Positions 14,003 through 22,585 of a DNA stretch of 64,000 nucleotides are shown piece by piece. Made by a program: the position numbers and the translations under genes. The stretch's first letter is position 1, and every line of letters begins with the position of its first letter. The notes below the pieces were generated by a model, which saw only the letters and a list, made by a program, of their open reading frames with translations, was not told where the DNA came from and ran no database searches. The DNA lies in assembly GCA_963750495.1 (NCBI GenBank), contig CAVVQV010000008.1, positions 62,001 through 126,000 on the forward strand. Reading direction: 5' to 3'. This stretch comes from JANLYC01 sp963750495. GTDB lineage: Bacteria > Actinomycetota > Actinomycetes > Propionibacteriales > Nocardioidaceae.

Positions 14003-15744
14003 CGACCGCTGCGCAGGTGGTCGTCGTCATCGTCGGATCGTCGCTAGCCACCAGCGGGGTGCTGCTCGTCACCAAGCAAGTTCGCGTGGCCGGGTGGTTG
14101 TTGTTCCTCGGCGGCGGCGTCACTGTCGCGAGCGTCGGCGTGGATCTGGCCGGGCATTTCGATGCCGCTCTTTTCGGCTGGACGTTGGCGCTGGCGTTGC
14201 TGTTCCCGCTGGCACTCACGACGTTTCCGCGCGCGACGTGGCGGGCGCCGGCGGACTTCGTGGCGCTGGCCGCGATCACCGGGGCCGGCGTGTTGGCGAC
14301 GCTGCAGTGGCGTAGCCAGAACACCGTCGGCGCGATGGGGCTGGCCATCGCGGTGGTGCTGATCGCCCACACGTGGTGGAGGATCGAGCAGAGCTCGGGA
14401 CACGAACGCTGGGGCCTGGTGTGGATGGCGCTCGGCGCAGGCGTCCCTGGTCTGGTCGCCGGGATGCTGTTCTTCGCCACGGCGACGCCGACCGGTGCCA
14501 CCGTGGCCTGCAGCGTCTTCATACTCCTGGGTCCGGCGATGTACATCGGTGTGGACCGGCCGGATTTCGTGGATGTCCGCGGTCTGGTCGTGCACAGTGT
14601 GGTGTTCTCGCTCGCGAGCGTCGTCTATCTCGCTGCCTTCGTGATGGCGGCGTCGCTCGTAGAGATCCTGGGCAACCAGGCAGCGGCGGTCGGCGGGATG
14701 GCCGTGATCGGGCTGGTCATTGCCACCACGTTCCACTGGACGCGGGTGACGCTGCGGGGCGTTGTCGACGAGCTGCTCTTCGGTCATCGGCCTGACCCGC
14801 TGGGCGCAGCCGCGACCGTCGTGGACAGCATCGGTGACGATCCGGTGCTGGCGTTGCGCGCGATCCGGGCGGCTCTCGTTCTTCCGTATGCCGCGCTGAT
14901 CGTGGATGGCGTGCCGCTGGCGACCTCCGGCGCAGAAGTCGTCCACACGCGCCGCATCACGCTCGGCCTCGGCGACGGACTTCACGGCGAGCTCCTCGTC
15001 GGCCTGCGCGCGGGCGACCTGCGGCTGGCGCCGGGCGATGATCACGTGCTGCGGCTGGTCGCACCGCTGCTGGGCCAGACGTTGCGGGCGAGCGCGCTGG
15101 CGGCCGACCTGCAGGTGTCCCGGGAGGAGACCATCACGGCGTTGGAGGAGGAGCGGCGGCGGCTGCGTCGCGACCTTCATGACGGGCTCGGCCCCCGGTT
15201 GTCCGGGATCGCGTTCACGTCCGACGCTGCCCGCAACAGCCTGCGGACTGATCCCGACGCCACCGATGCGCTGTTGGTCGGACTGCGCGCCGAGACCGTC
15301 ACGGCGATCGACGAGATCCGGCGGCTGGTCTACGCGATGCGGCCGCCGGCGTTGGACGAGCTCGGGCTGGTTCCGGCGTTGCGACAGCAGGCGGTGGCGC
15401 TGCGGACCGCGGACGGCAAGCCGCTGCGGGTGACGATCACCGCAAGCGCCATACCTCCGACGGTGCCGGCGGCAGTCGAGGTAGCGGCGTACAGGATCGT
15501 GATGGAAGCGCTGACGAATGCGGCGCGGCACAGCGGTGCAGACACAGCGACCGTCTGCCTGCAGGCCTCGGACTCGTCCCTGATCGTGGAAGTCACCGAC
15601 TCCGGGCACAGTCGCAGCGACGCGTGGACGACCGGCGTCGGTATCGCGTCGATGCGGGAGCGGGCGGCTCAGCTCGGTGGCACGCTGACGGTCTCGGGCA
15701 GCGAGGCGGGTGGCCGCGTGTACGCCGTGCTCCCGCTCGCCTGA
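13999..15744 (+). CDS. HisKA_3-type membrane sensor histidine kinase
   Basis: The 581-residue protein begins at a GTG overlapping the regulator stop. About eight hydrophobic segments occupy residues 5-255, then a GAF-like linker. The dimerisation domain carries the phospho-accepting H394 in RRLRRDLHDGLGPRLSGI, and the HATPase_c domain shows an N box (EALTNAARHS) and a G box (DSGHSR-GVGIASMRERAAQLGG). This is the NarX/DesK architecture. The multi-span sensor region has no recognisable ligand domain, so it may sense a membrane property or a hydrophobic compound. Confidence 0.93.
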   Translation: MTTAAQVVVVIVGSSLATSGVLLVTKQVRVAGWLLFLGGGVTVASVGVDLAGHFDAALFGWTLALALLFPLALTTFPRATWRAPADFVALAAITGAGVLATLQWRSQNTVGAMGLAIAVVLIAHTWWRIEQSSGHERWGLVWMALGAGVPGLVAGMLFFATATPTGATVACSVFILLGPAMYIGVDRPDFVDVRGLVVHSVVFSLASVVYLAAFVMAASLVEILGNQAAAVGGMAVIGLVIATTFHWTRVTLRGVVDELLFGHRPDPLGAAATVVDSIGDDPVLALRAIRAALVLPYAALIVDGVPLATSGAEVVHTRRITLGLGDGLHGELLVGLRAGDLRLAPGDDHVLRLVAPLLGQTLRASALAADLQVSREETITALEEERRRLRRDLHDGLGPRLSGIAFTSDAARNSLRTDPDATDALLVGLRAETVTAIDEIRRLVYAMRPPALDELGLVPALRQQAVALRTADGKPLRVTITASAIPPTVPAAVEVAAYRIVMEALTNAARHSGADTATVCLQASDSSLIVEVTDSGHSRSDAWTTGVGIASMRERAAQLGGTLTVSGSEAGGRVYAVLPLA

Positions 15745-15755
15745 CCCGGCCGGCT

Positions 15756-15780
15756 GGTCCGCCGGGGGAGACGGCGGACC
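15756..15780. terminator. Terminator hairpin after the histidine kinase
   Basis: A perfect 9-bp stem (GGTCCGCCG, 15756-15764, with 15772-15780) closes a 7-base purine loop between the convergent kinase and Cys/His-rich protein genes. Confidence 0.85.
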
Positions 15781-15789
15781 GGGCGCGGA

Positions 15790-16059
15790 TCAGGCGGCGT
15801 GGGGGGTCTGCGGTTCGGCAGCAGTGTCGCGGCGATGGTCGCAGGCCAGGTGCCAGGCGTCGCGGTACACGATGAAGCCCGAGTCGGTGCCGCAGTCGTG
15901 GCAGACCATGGCAGCGCGCTGGCCGAGGTGGACCACCTCGACCGTGTGCGGATGGCAGGCGGTGTCGGGGCCGGAGTGGTCGTGGTCGCGGCGGTGCGCC
16001 GCCTCCAGGGTGCACGAGGCGACCGCGCTCGCAGCGGCGAATGTGTGGAGCTCGCTCAT
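15790..16059 (-). CDS. Small Cys/His-rich putative zinc-binding protein, copy 2
   Basis: The 89-residue protein is a paralogue of that at 3373-3663. C16, H22, H26, H28, C35, H36, H38, C53, H54, C56 and H75 all align with the first copy without gaps, and the MVCHDC-TDSGF core is identical. A strong ribosome site (CGGAGG) lies 6 bases before the ATG. The termini diverge fully, so the conserved unit is a domain of about 60 residues. The ligand pattern suggests binding of one or two metal ions. There is no similarity to neighbours and no known function. Confidence 0.7.
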   Translation of the reverse strand: MSELHTFAAASAVASCTLEAAHRRDHDHSGPDTACHPHTVEVVHLGQRAAMVCHDCGTDSGFIVYRDAWHLACDHRRDTAAEPQTPHAA

Positions 16060-16369
16060 CGTGTACCTCCGGTTGTTGACCGTCTGTTCAATATGACGTC
16101 CGCGTCGCCGACATGGTTGCCTTCCAACGAGACCGTTTCCGGTCTGTTACTGAGCTGTGTCGAGCCTCACGCCCGCGATCGAGACGCCGAAGCGGCATAC
16201 GCCAGCGGCTCTAGCCTGCCCGCGCGCGGGGGTTACGTCGGCTTTGTCCACAGGCCAGTTCGGCGAAACGGGTGGAAGGAGCAACCACAAGGGCCCAAGA
16301 AGGAGCCACAACTCACGGTTCAACGAGGAGGGGTGGAAAGTCGGTGCGGACGCATAGGCTCAAGCCGTC
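16060..16369. other. Divergent intergenic region between the Cys/His protein and SNF2 genes
   Basis: The 310-base gap has no gene. It should hold the two divergent promoters: an AT-richer stretch around 16083-16098 (tctgttcaatatgacg) sits about 25-40 bases upstream of the Cys/His gene. A TTGTCCACA motif (DnaA-box-like) at 16244-16252 is probably chance. The right end carries the dispersed 22-bp repeat copy. Confidence 0.5.
16307..16329. repeat. Second locus of the 22-bp dispersed repeat
   Basis: AAGAAGGAGCCACAACTCACGGTTCAACGAG around 16307-16329 matches the end of the array at 7000-7028, including the terminal GTTCAACGAG, with one base difference in the GGRG position. A degenerate relative (GGAAGGAGCAACCACAAGGG) lies just upstream at 16274-16293. 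Both loci lie shortly before a gene start. Confidence 0.8.
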
Positions 16370-19300
16370 ATGGACCTTGCCGTGCTGCTCGCCGAAGAAG
16401 ACCTGCGTCGCAGGTTCGGCACGCCCACGTACGAGCGGGCCAGCGCCTACCTGCGCGACGGTCACGTGCTCGCGTGCAGCCACGCGGTCGACAGCGACGG
16501 CGACCTCGCGATCCGCGGTCAGGTCCTGGGCTCTCGCGGGGTCACCTACAACTCCTACGTGAGCGCCGGACTCGACGGCGACGGCGTGTGGTTCGCCACC
16601 CGGTGCGACTGCCCCGTGCACAGCGACTGCAAGCACGTCCTCGCCTTGATCTTGACGACGCGGGCTGAGCAGGACCGCGCTCACGGCGCGAGCGCGCCGG
16701 GTGATGCCACCCGGTGGGAGCGCCAGCTCACCTCGGTGCTCGACGAGCTCGACGACGAGGCCACCCGCACCGCCACGCAGGCCGAGGCGACCCCGCTGGC
16801 GCTGCAGGTCGAGCTCGGGAGGCTTGGCAGCCCGCGGTCCTGGCGGGCGCCGGCACACCCGGCCAGCCGTGGCTCCCTACAGATCCGCCCCCTCAAGCGG
16901 GGGATGCGGGGCAACTGGATCAAGACCGGCGCGTCCTTCCAGGACCTGCCCAACCTGCGCACCGACCGCACGCTCGAGCCTCGCCACGTCGAGGTGCTCA
17001 GCGAGCTGGCTGCGATCCACCAGGCCGCCGGCCGCTACGGCTACTACCTCGGCAGCGAGCCGCACCTCACGCTGGCCACGTTCGGCCCGACATTGTGGCC
17101 TGCGCTGGCTCGGGCAGCGGCGGCCGGACTGGCGCTGCTGCCCGGGCCGGGCATCGACGGCATACACCTGCTGACCGGTCCCGTCCGGCTACAGCTCGAC
17201 GTCCACGCTGCCGATGGTGCTCCGGCCAGGCTCCGGCTCGGGGTGCTGGCCGAGGGCGAGTGGTACGACGCCCATGCGATCGACCTGCTCGGCGACCCGG
17301 GCCACGGGGTCGCGCTCTGGTCTCCGGGTGACCGCCACGGCCACGGCGTGGTGATGATCGCGCCGCTCGACCGTCCGGCCGGACCCCAGCTGCGACGTCT
17401 GTTGTCGGCCGCTGACGACCTGCTCGTGCCCGCCGAGCACCGCGACGACCTGGTCTCCGACTACCTGCCGCGGCTGCAGCGCCACGTCCCCGTCATCTCG
17501 TCCGACGGTTCGGTCGCGCTGCCCGAGCCAGCCGTTCCGCGGCTGGCTCTGACGATCACCTGGGTGTCGGTCGAGGAGGTGACGCTGGCCTGGACCTGGC
17601 GCTACGAGATCGGCGGCGCCGACCGGGTCTACGGGCTCACCGAGACGCGTGGCCTCCGAGGAGTACGCCGACCCGACCTCGAGGAGGCGATCGTCGACGG
17701 TCTCGACCTGACCGACCAGCAGGTGTTCCTGCTGTGCGACAGCCACCGCCGGTCCCGGGGCCTGCTCGAACGGCGCACGTTCACGCAGAGCGCGGCGATC
17801 GGCTTCGTCGACGACCTGTTGCCTGCTCTCGAGGCGCTCGCGGCGCAGGGCCGGATCGAGATCGAGGAGGTCGGCGGCCGTCCCGACTACCGCGCTGCCA
17901 CAGGCGCACCGGTCATCCGCTTCGAGCAGCGTCCGGCCGCCACCGACCGTGGCGTGCCGCTGAAGACCGACTGGCTCGACCTCGAGGTGGTGATCAGCGT
18001 CGACGGGCAGTACCTCTCGCTGGCCGCACTGCTCGAGGCGCTGACACTCGGGCAGCCACGGGTGATCATGCCCAGCGGGTTGCACATCGAGGTCGACCGA
18101 CCGGAGTTCGCCCAGCTTGCCGAGCTGGTCACGTCGGCAGGCGAGCTCCACGACCAGCCGCGCGACGGCGTCCGCCTCGGTCATCACGACCTGGGTCTGT
18201 GGGAAGAGCTCGACGAGGTCGGCATCGTCGACGCGCAGGCAGAGAAGTGGGTACGGGCAGCGCAGGCGCTTCGCCACGTCGAGTCACTGCCCGAGGTCGA
18301 TCCCGTCGGGGTCAAGGCCGAGCTGCGCCACTACCAGCTCGAGGGGTTCCGCTGGCTGGCGTTCCTGTGGCAGGCGGAGCTCGGGGGAATCCTGGCCGAC
18401 GACATGGGACTCGGCAAGACCGTGCAGACCCTCGCCCTGATCGCCCACGCGCGGGAGAGAGGAGCCGGCCCGTTCCTGGTCATCGCGCCGACCAGCGTGG
18501 TCTCGACCTGGGAGCACGAGGCCGCCACGTTCACCCCTGGTCTGGTCGTGCGGGCGGTCACCCAGTCCGAGGCCAGGCGCGGGGCGTCGATCTCGTCGAT
18601 GACGACGGGCGCCGACGTGGTCATCACGTCCTACACGCTCTTCCGGCTCGAGGTCGACGCCTATGTCCGAGAGTCGTGGGGCGGCCTGGTGCTCGACGAG
18701 GCGCAGACCGTCAAGAACCACCGGGCCAAGACCTACCAGTGCGTGCGGCGTCTCGACGTACCCTTCCGGCTGGCCCTGACCGGTACTCCCATGGAGAACC
18801 GGCTGATGGAGCTGTGGTCACTGCTGTCGATCGTCGCGCCCGGCCTCTACGCACATCCGGCCCGGTTCAAGGAGGTCGTGGCCGATCCGGTCGAGCGCGA
18901 AGGCGACGCAGATGCCTTGGCACGGTTCCAGCGACGCATCCGGCCCTTCCTGCTGCGACGGACCAAGGACCTCGTCGCGTCCGACCTGCCGCCCAAGCAG
19001 GAGCAGGTGCTCGAGGTACAGCTGACGCCGCGACACCGCCACATCTACGACACCCACCTGCAGCGTGAGCGGCAGACCGTGCTCGGGCTGGTCGACGACT
19101 TCGACAAGCACCGGATCGCGATCTTCCGCTCGCTCACCAAGCTGCGCCAGCTCAGTCTCGACGCCGCGTTGGTCGACCCGGCCCACGAGAGCGCCGGGTC
19201 GGCCAAGATCGACGTGCTCGTCGACCACCTGACCGAGGTGGTGGCCGAAGGACACCGGGCGCTGGTGTTCAGCCAGTTCACCTCGTTCCTGTCCCGGGTG

Positions 19301-19705
19301 CGCGACCGGCTCGACCGCGAGGGGATCGCGTCGAACTACCTCGACGGCAGCACCCGCCGGCGCGGTGAGGTGATCGACTCGTTCAAGCAGGGCGACGCAG
19401 CCGTGTTCCTGATCAGCCTCAAGGCCGGTGGCGTCGGCCTGACGCTGACCGAGGCCGACTACGTCTTCGTGCTCGACCCCTGGTGGAACCCCGCCGTCGA
19501 GGCCCAGGCCGTCGACCGGGCGCACCGGATCGGGCAGGAGCGTCCGGTCATGGTCTACCGCCTCGTGTCGGCGGCCACGATCGAGGAGAAGGTGATGGAG
19601 CTCAAGGCCCGCAAGGCCGCCCTGTTCGCGAAGGTGGTCGACGGGGACGGCTCGGCCAGCACCCCGATCGGTGCCGACGACGTACGCGCCCTCTTCGACG
19701 ACTGA
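16370..19705 (+). CDS. SWIM zinc-finger SNF2-family DNA-dependent ATPase
   Basis: The 1111-residue protein has an N-terminal SWIM zinc finger (C79, C81, C87, H89 in CDCPVHSDCKH), a long middle region, and a C-terminal SNF2 motor. Walker A is DDMGLGKT with K683, and motif II is DEAQ in VLDEAQTVKN. Motif III is LTGTPMENRLMELWSLL, and the helicase C half has LVFSQFTSFL, GGVGLTLTEADYVFVLDPWWNPAVEAQA and DRAHRIGQ. Bacterial SWIM-SNF2 proteins are thought to remodel DNA-protein complexes, for instance stalled polymerase; the target is not known. It is a full-length single gene. Confidence 0.95.
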   Translation: MDLAVLLAEEDLRRRFGTPTYERASAYLRDGHVLACSHAVDSDGDLAIRGQVLGSRGVTYNSYVSAGLDGDGVWFATRCDCPVHSDCKHVLALILTTRAEQDRAHGASAPGDATRWERQLTSVLDELDDEATRTATQAEATPLALQVELGRLGSPRSWRAPAHPASRGSLQIRPLKRGMRGNWIKTGASFQDLPNLRTDRTLEPRHVEVLSELAAIHQAAGRYGYYLGSEPHLTLATFGPTLWPALARAAAAGLALLPGPGIDGIHLLTGPVRLQLDVHAADGAPARLRLGVLAEGEWYDAHAIDLLGDPGHGVALWSPGDRHGHGVVMIAPLDRPAGPQLRRLLSAADDLLVPAEHRDDLVSDYLPRLQRHVPVISSDGSVALPEPAVPRLALTITWVSVEEVTLAWTWRYEIGGADRVYGLTETRGLRGVRRPDLEEAIVDGLDLTDQQVFLLCDSHRRSRGLLERRTFTQSAAIGFVDDLLPALEALAAQGRIEIEEVGGRPDYRAATGAPVIRFEQRPAATDRGVPLKTDWLDLEVVISVDGQYLSLAALLEALTLGQPRVIMPSGLHIEVDRPEFAQLAELVTSAGELHDQPRDGVRLGHHDLGLWEELDEVGIVDAQAEKWVRAAQALRHVESLPEVDPVGVKAELRHYQLEGFRWLAFLWQAELGGILADDMGLGKTVQTLALIAHARERGAGPFLVIAPTSVVSTWEHEAATFTPGLVVRAVTQSEARRGASISSMTTGADVVITSYTLFRLEVDAYVRESWGGLVLDEAQTVKNHRAKTYQCVRRLDVPFRLALTGTPMENRLMELWSLLSIVAPGLYAHPARFKEVVADPVEREGDADALARFQRRIRPFLLRRTKDLVASDLPPKQEQVLEVQLTPRHRHIYDTHLQRERQTVLGLVDDFDKHRIAIFRSLTKLRQLSLDAALVDPAHESAGSAKIDVLVDHLTEVVAEGHRALVFSQFTSFLSRVRDRLDREGIASNYLDGSTRRRGEVIDSFKQGDAAVFLISLKAGGVGLTLTEADYVFVLDPWWNPAVEAQAVDRAHRIGQERPVMVYRLVSAATIEEKVMELKARKAALFAKVVDGDGSASTPIGADDVRALFDD

Positions 19706-19746
19706 CCCCTGGGGTAGCCCGGGCCGCCATCAGCATGACGCCGGTT

Positions 19747-19793
19747 GGAACGATGTTGCGGTCCGAAGGCCACTATCACCGCAACATCGTTCC
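19747..19793. terminator. Perfect 16-bp inverted repeat after the SNF2 gene
   Basis: GGAACGATGTTGCGGT (19747-19762) pairs exactly with 19778-19793 across a 15-base loop, 42 bases beyond the SNF2 stop. The stem is unusually AT-rich for this genome and has no T tail. It is most likely a terminator; a regulator binding site for the downstream permease is the alternative. Confidence 0.6.
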
Positions 19794-19939
19794 GAACGAT
19801 TCGGCAGAGGCCGTGATCAGTCCGATATCGACCCGATGTGAGCCTGACACCGACGTTCTTGGGACGCCTGGGTACTGTGTCAGCGATCATCCATCGGCAC
19901 GCCTTGTGGGGTGCGCCTGCCTAGGAAGGCGATCTCGCC

Positions 19940-20935
19940 TTGTTCGGGTACATTGTGCGGCGCCTCGTTGCCTCGTTCCTCGTCATCGTGCTGACGTCGA
20001 TGTTCGTGTTCGCCCTGTTCTTCCTCGGCCCGAGCAACCCGGCCGACGCGATCTGCAACAAGAACGGCCGGTGCACCCAGGAACGTCAACAGCTGATCGA
20101 GCACGAGCTCGGCCTGGACCAGAGCGTCGTCACCCAGTACGGCGCCTTCGTCAAGGGCCTCTTCGTCGACCGTGACATCCGGATGGGTGCCACCTACCAC
20201 TGCGACGCGCCCTGCCTGGGCATCTCGTACACCTCGAACCAGGAGGTGCGCAAGGAGATGGTGTCGCGCTACCCGATCACCCTGTCGCTGGCGATCGGTG
20301 CGTCGATCATCTTCCTGAGCTTAGGCATCCTGATGGGAGCAACAGCGGCGCGGTGGCTCGGTTCGCTGTCGGACAAGTCGCTGGTGACGGGGAGCCTGCT
20401 GCTGAGCTCGATCCCGTACTACGTGGTGTGTCTCGTCGCATGGATCTATCTGGTCAACAGCTGGGGCGTCTTCCCCGACGGCGGAGAGTACAAAGGGATC
20501 ACCGAGAGCCCCGCGGCGTGGTTCGGCGCCCTGCTGCTGCCGTGGCTCGTGATGGGTGTGACCAGCTCGACCGACTACGCGCGCTTCACGAGGGGGTCGA
20601 TGGCCGAGGTGCTGGGTGAGGACTACATCCGCACTGCCTACGCCAAGGGCATCTCGACCAGGCGCGTCATCTTCCGCCATGCGTTGCGCGCGGCCATCGT
20701 GCCAGTCGTGACGATCTTCGGGCTCGACTTCGCCGGGCTGCTGTCGGGGACGATCTTCACCGAGTACATCTTCGGGCTCGACGGCGTTGGGAAGTGGTCG
20801 ATCAGTGCCCTGTCTCCGGTCGACTTCCCGATCATCTCCGCCACTGTCCTCGTCTCGGCCGTGCTGATCGTGATCGCGAACCTGATCGTGGACATCACCT
20901 ACAGCTTCATCGACCCCCGCGTCCGCCTCGCCTGA
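19940..20935 (+). CDS. Orphan OppB/DppB-type ABC transporter permease
   Basis: The 331-residue protein starts at TTG with AGGAAGG about 11 bases upstream. It shows the DppB fold: N-terminal MFGYIVRRLVASFLVIVLTSM, a large extracytoplasmic loop with GLDQSVVTQYGAFVKGLF, and the EAA-type loop DYARFTRGSMAEVLGEDYIRTAYAKGIS. It should form half of the membrane channel of a peptide or nickel importer. No DppC permease, ATPase or binding protein is next to it, which is unusual for this family. The loop has three cysteines (CNKNGRC, CDAPC) not typical of the family. Confidence 0.9.
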   Translation: MFGYIVRRLVASFLVIVLTSMFVFALFFLGPSNPADAICNKNGRCTQERQQLIEHELGLDQSVVTQYGAFVKGLFVDRDIRMGATYHCDAPCLGISYTSNQEVRKEMVSRYPITLSLAIGASIIFLSLGILMGATAARWLGSLSDKSLVTGSLLLSSIPYYVVCLVAWIYLVNSWGVFPDGGEYKGITESPAAWFGALLLPWLVMGVTSSTDYARFTRGSMAEVLGEDYIRTAYAKGISTRRVIFRHALRAAIVPVVTIFGLDFAGLLSGTIFTEYIFGLDGVGKWSISALSPVDFPIISATVLVSAVLIVIANLIVDITYSFIDPRVRLA

Positions 20936-21373
20936 CCCGGTCAGCGCCTTCGCCCGCCCGCGGTCGTGGTGGTCCCGGGTGTCGGTTGCGGTCGGTCCCT
21001 GCTGCCCGCCCGCAACCGAGGGGCACTGGGCCGCTGATCGAGCTTGTCGAGACCGAGGAGCGCCTTCGCCCGGTCGCGGTCTGGCTGCTCGCGGGGTGCC
21101 GGTGGCGGTCGGTCTCTGGGACCGGTTCGGCGCGGCAACCAGCCTCGCTCGTGCCTCGCTCGGCGGCCAGGCCCATCCACGCCGACCGAACCGGTCCCTG
21201 CTGCCCGCCCGCAACCGAGGGGCACTCGGCCCGCTGATCGAGCTTGTCGAGATCGAGGGTCTCGAGAAGCCCGCCCGCCGGGGCCGTCACCTTCGTATCG
21301 TGGGAACCGATCAGCCGGGCCAGGTGCTCGTACCCCACAGGAGGCACAACACCCCGGCCGTTGAGGACGACAC
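20936..21373. repeat. Non-coding repeat region with 65-bp direct repeats
   Basis: A 65-bp sequence starting CGGTCCCTGCTGCCCGCCCG occurs at 20993-21057 and 21192-21257 with only a few differences, about 199 bases apart. Both copies end in GATCGAGCTTGTCGAGA. A shorter repeat, AGCGCCTTCGCCCG, occurs at 20943 and 21059. No frame here has plausible composition. The region fills the place where the partner genes of the OppB-like permease would be expected. Confidence 0.8.
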
Positions 21374-21925
21374 GTGAAGCCAGCCGACTCGGAGTACGAG
21401 GGCTTCGTCGTCGCGCGCTACCGCACGTTGGTCCGGGCGGCCGTTCTCCTCGGCTGCAGCCGGCAGGACGCCGAGGATGCGGCGCAGGACGCGCTCGTCA
21501 GGTGCTACACGGCGTGGGCTCACGTCCAGTCGGCTGACGACCCGGACGCCTACGTCTATCGGATCCTCGTCAACGGCATCAGCCGGGGTCGTCGACGCAA
21601 GTGGCGTGGGGAGCTGCCGTACGAGCGAGTGCCGGAGCCCGGTCCCGCCGATGACATCGCCGGAGTGGTGACGGTCGGCCACACGGTCCGGACCGCGCTC
21701 GCGGCACTCGGTCGGGAGCAACGGCAGGTCCTGGTGCTCCGGTACTTCGCCGACCTCACCGAGGCGCAGATCGCGAGCGTGCTCGGGATCGCGCAGGGCA
21801 CGGTCAAGAGTCGGGCGGCTCGGGCGATCGCCGCGCTGTCGGAGGATGCGTCGCTCGGCCAGCTGCTGGAGATGCCCACTGAGCCCGCGCACCAGGAGTC
21901 GACCAGCCACGAGGAGGACCGATGA
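21374..21925 (+). CDS. SigE-family ECF sigma factor
   Basis: The 183-residue protein begins at GTG. Region 2 is YRTLVRAAVLLGCSRQDAEDAAQDALVRCY and region 4 is LAALGREQRQVLVLRYFADLTEAQIASVLGIAQGTVKSRAARAIAAL. This is the SigE-type ECF group common in actinobacteria, where the sigma gene is coupled to a membrane protein acting as anti-sigma factor. The next gene overlaps by 4 bases (ATGA), consistent with that. It lies downstream of the repeat region, where its promoter must be. Confidence 0.93.
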   Translation: MKPADSEYEGFVVARYRTLVRAAVLLGCSRQDAEDAAQDALVRCYTAWAHVQSADDPDAYVYRILVNGISRGRRRKWRGELPYERVPEPGPADDIAGVVTVGHTVRTALAALGREQRQVLVLRYFADLTEAQIASVLGIAQGTVKSRAARAIAALSEDASLGQLLEMPTEPAHQESTSHEEDR

Positions 21926-22566
21926 TCCGTGAGGAGCAGCTGACAGCACTGCTGCAGGCCGCGACCGACGACATCGACATCAGCATCGCGTCGCCCTCAT
22001 GCCTGGCGGGCGTCGGCCGGCGCAAGCTTCGGCGGCGACGGGTCGTCGGGGCTGTCGGCGTCGTGGCGGCTGTCGCAGCGGTGGTGACCGGGCTGTCGCT
22101 GGCCGACGGAGCCAAACCCGATGCGGTGGGTCCGGCCACAGGGGTCACTCCCACCGCTGAGCCGCCCGCCGGTTGCCAGGTGAACGTTCCCAGCCGGGTG
22201 TTGCCGACGTGGGCACGCACCGGGTTCAGTGACCCGCAGCCGCGGGCCCCCTACGTGCTCGGGCAGCGCGGCGACATCATCGCGATCCTGTTCGGCCAGC
22301 CGCTCACCGCGCCGCCGGCGGGAGATCACAACAACAAGATCCTGTGGGTCTCAGGCCCACAGATCGACGGTACGACGACGACGGCCCCGCCTGACCTGCG
22401 CATCGTCGCCACGCTCGCCGACGGGACCGAGACGGTGACGCGCACGGTGGCGGGCGGCCCCGGCCCGTCGATCGTCGACCTGCCGAGGGCCGGCTGCTGG
22501 CACCTCACGTTGCGGTGGAGCGGCCACACCGACTCTCTCGACCTGGCCTACGCCGCCCCGCGCTGA
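21922..22566 (+). CDS. Single-span membrane protein, putative anti-sigma partner
   Basis: The 214-residue protein has an acidic cytoplasmic start (MIREEQLTALLQAATDDIDI), an RRKLRRRR stop, one membrane helix at about residues 41-60 (VVGAVGVVAAVAAVVTGLSL) and an extracytoplasmic domain with two cysteines and a W-L-W strand ending HLTLRWSGHTDSLDLAY. The cytoplasmic part is short and lacks the HxxxCxxC zinc motif of ZAS anti-sigmas. Its coupling to the SigE-type gene suggests it controls that sigma factor; this is inference. Confidence 0.75.
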   Translation: MIREEQLTALLQAATDDIDISIASPSCLAGVGRRKLRRRRVVGAVGVVAAVAAVVTGLSLADGAKPDAVGPATGVTPTAEPPAGCQVNVPSRVLPTWARTGFSDPQPRAPYVLGQRGDIIAILFGQPLTAPPAGDHNNKILWVSGPQIDGTTTTAPPDLRIVATLADGTETVTRTVAGGPGPSIVDLPRAGCWHLTLRWSGHTDSLDLAYAAPR

Positions 22567-22585
22567 ACGGCCGGCAGTGCTCGCC

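Noticed and set aside
14044..15609. A 521-codon minus-strand frame opposite the histidine kinase
   Set aside because: It mirrors the codon periodicity of the kinase, has Arg/Gln/His-rich low-information sequence and no ribosome site. The kinase shows all functional motifs.
19940..22566. A mobile or prophage segment marked by repeats
   Set aside because: No integrase, transposase, recombinase or tRNA attachment site is present, and codon use appears uniform with the neighbours.
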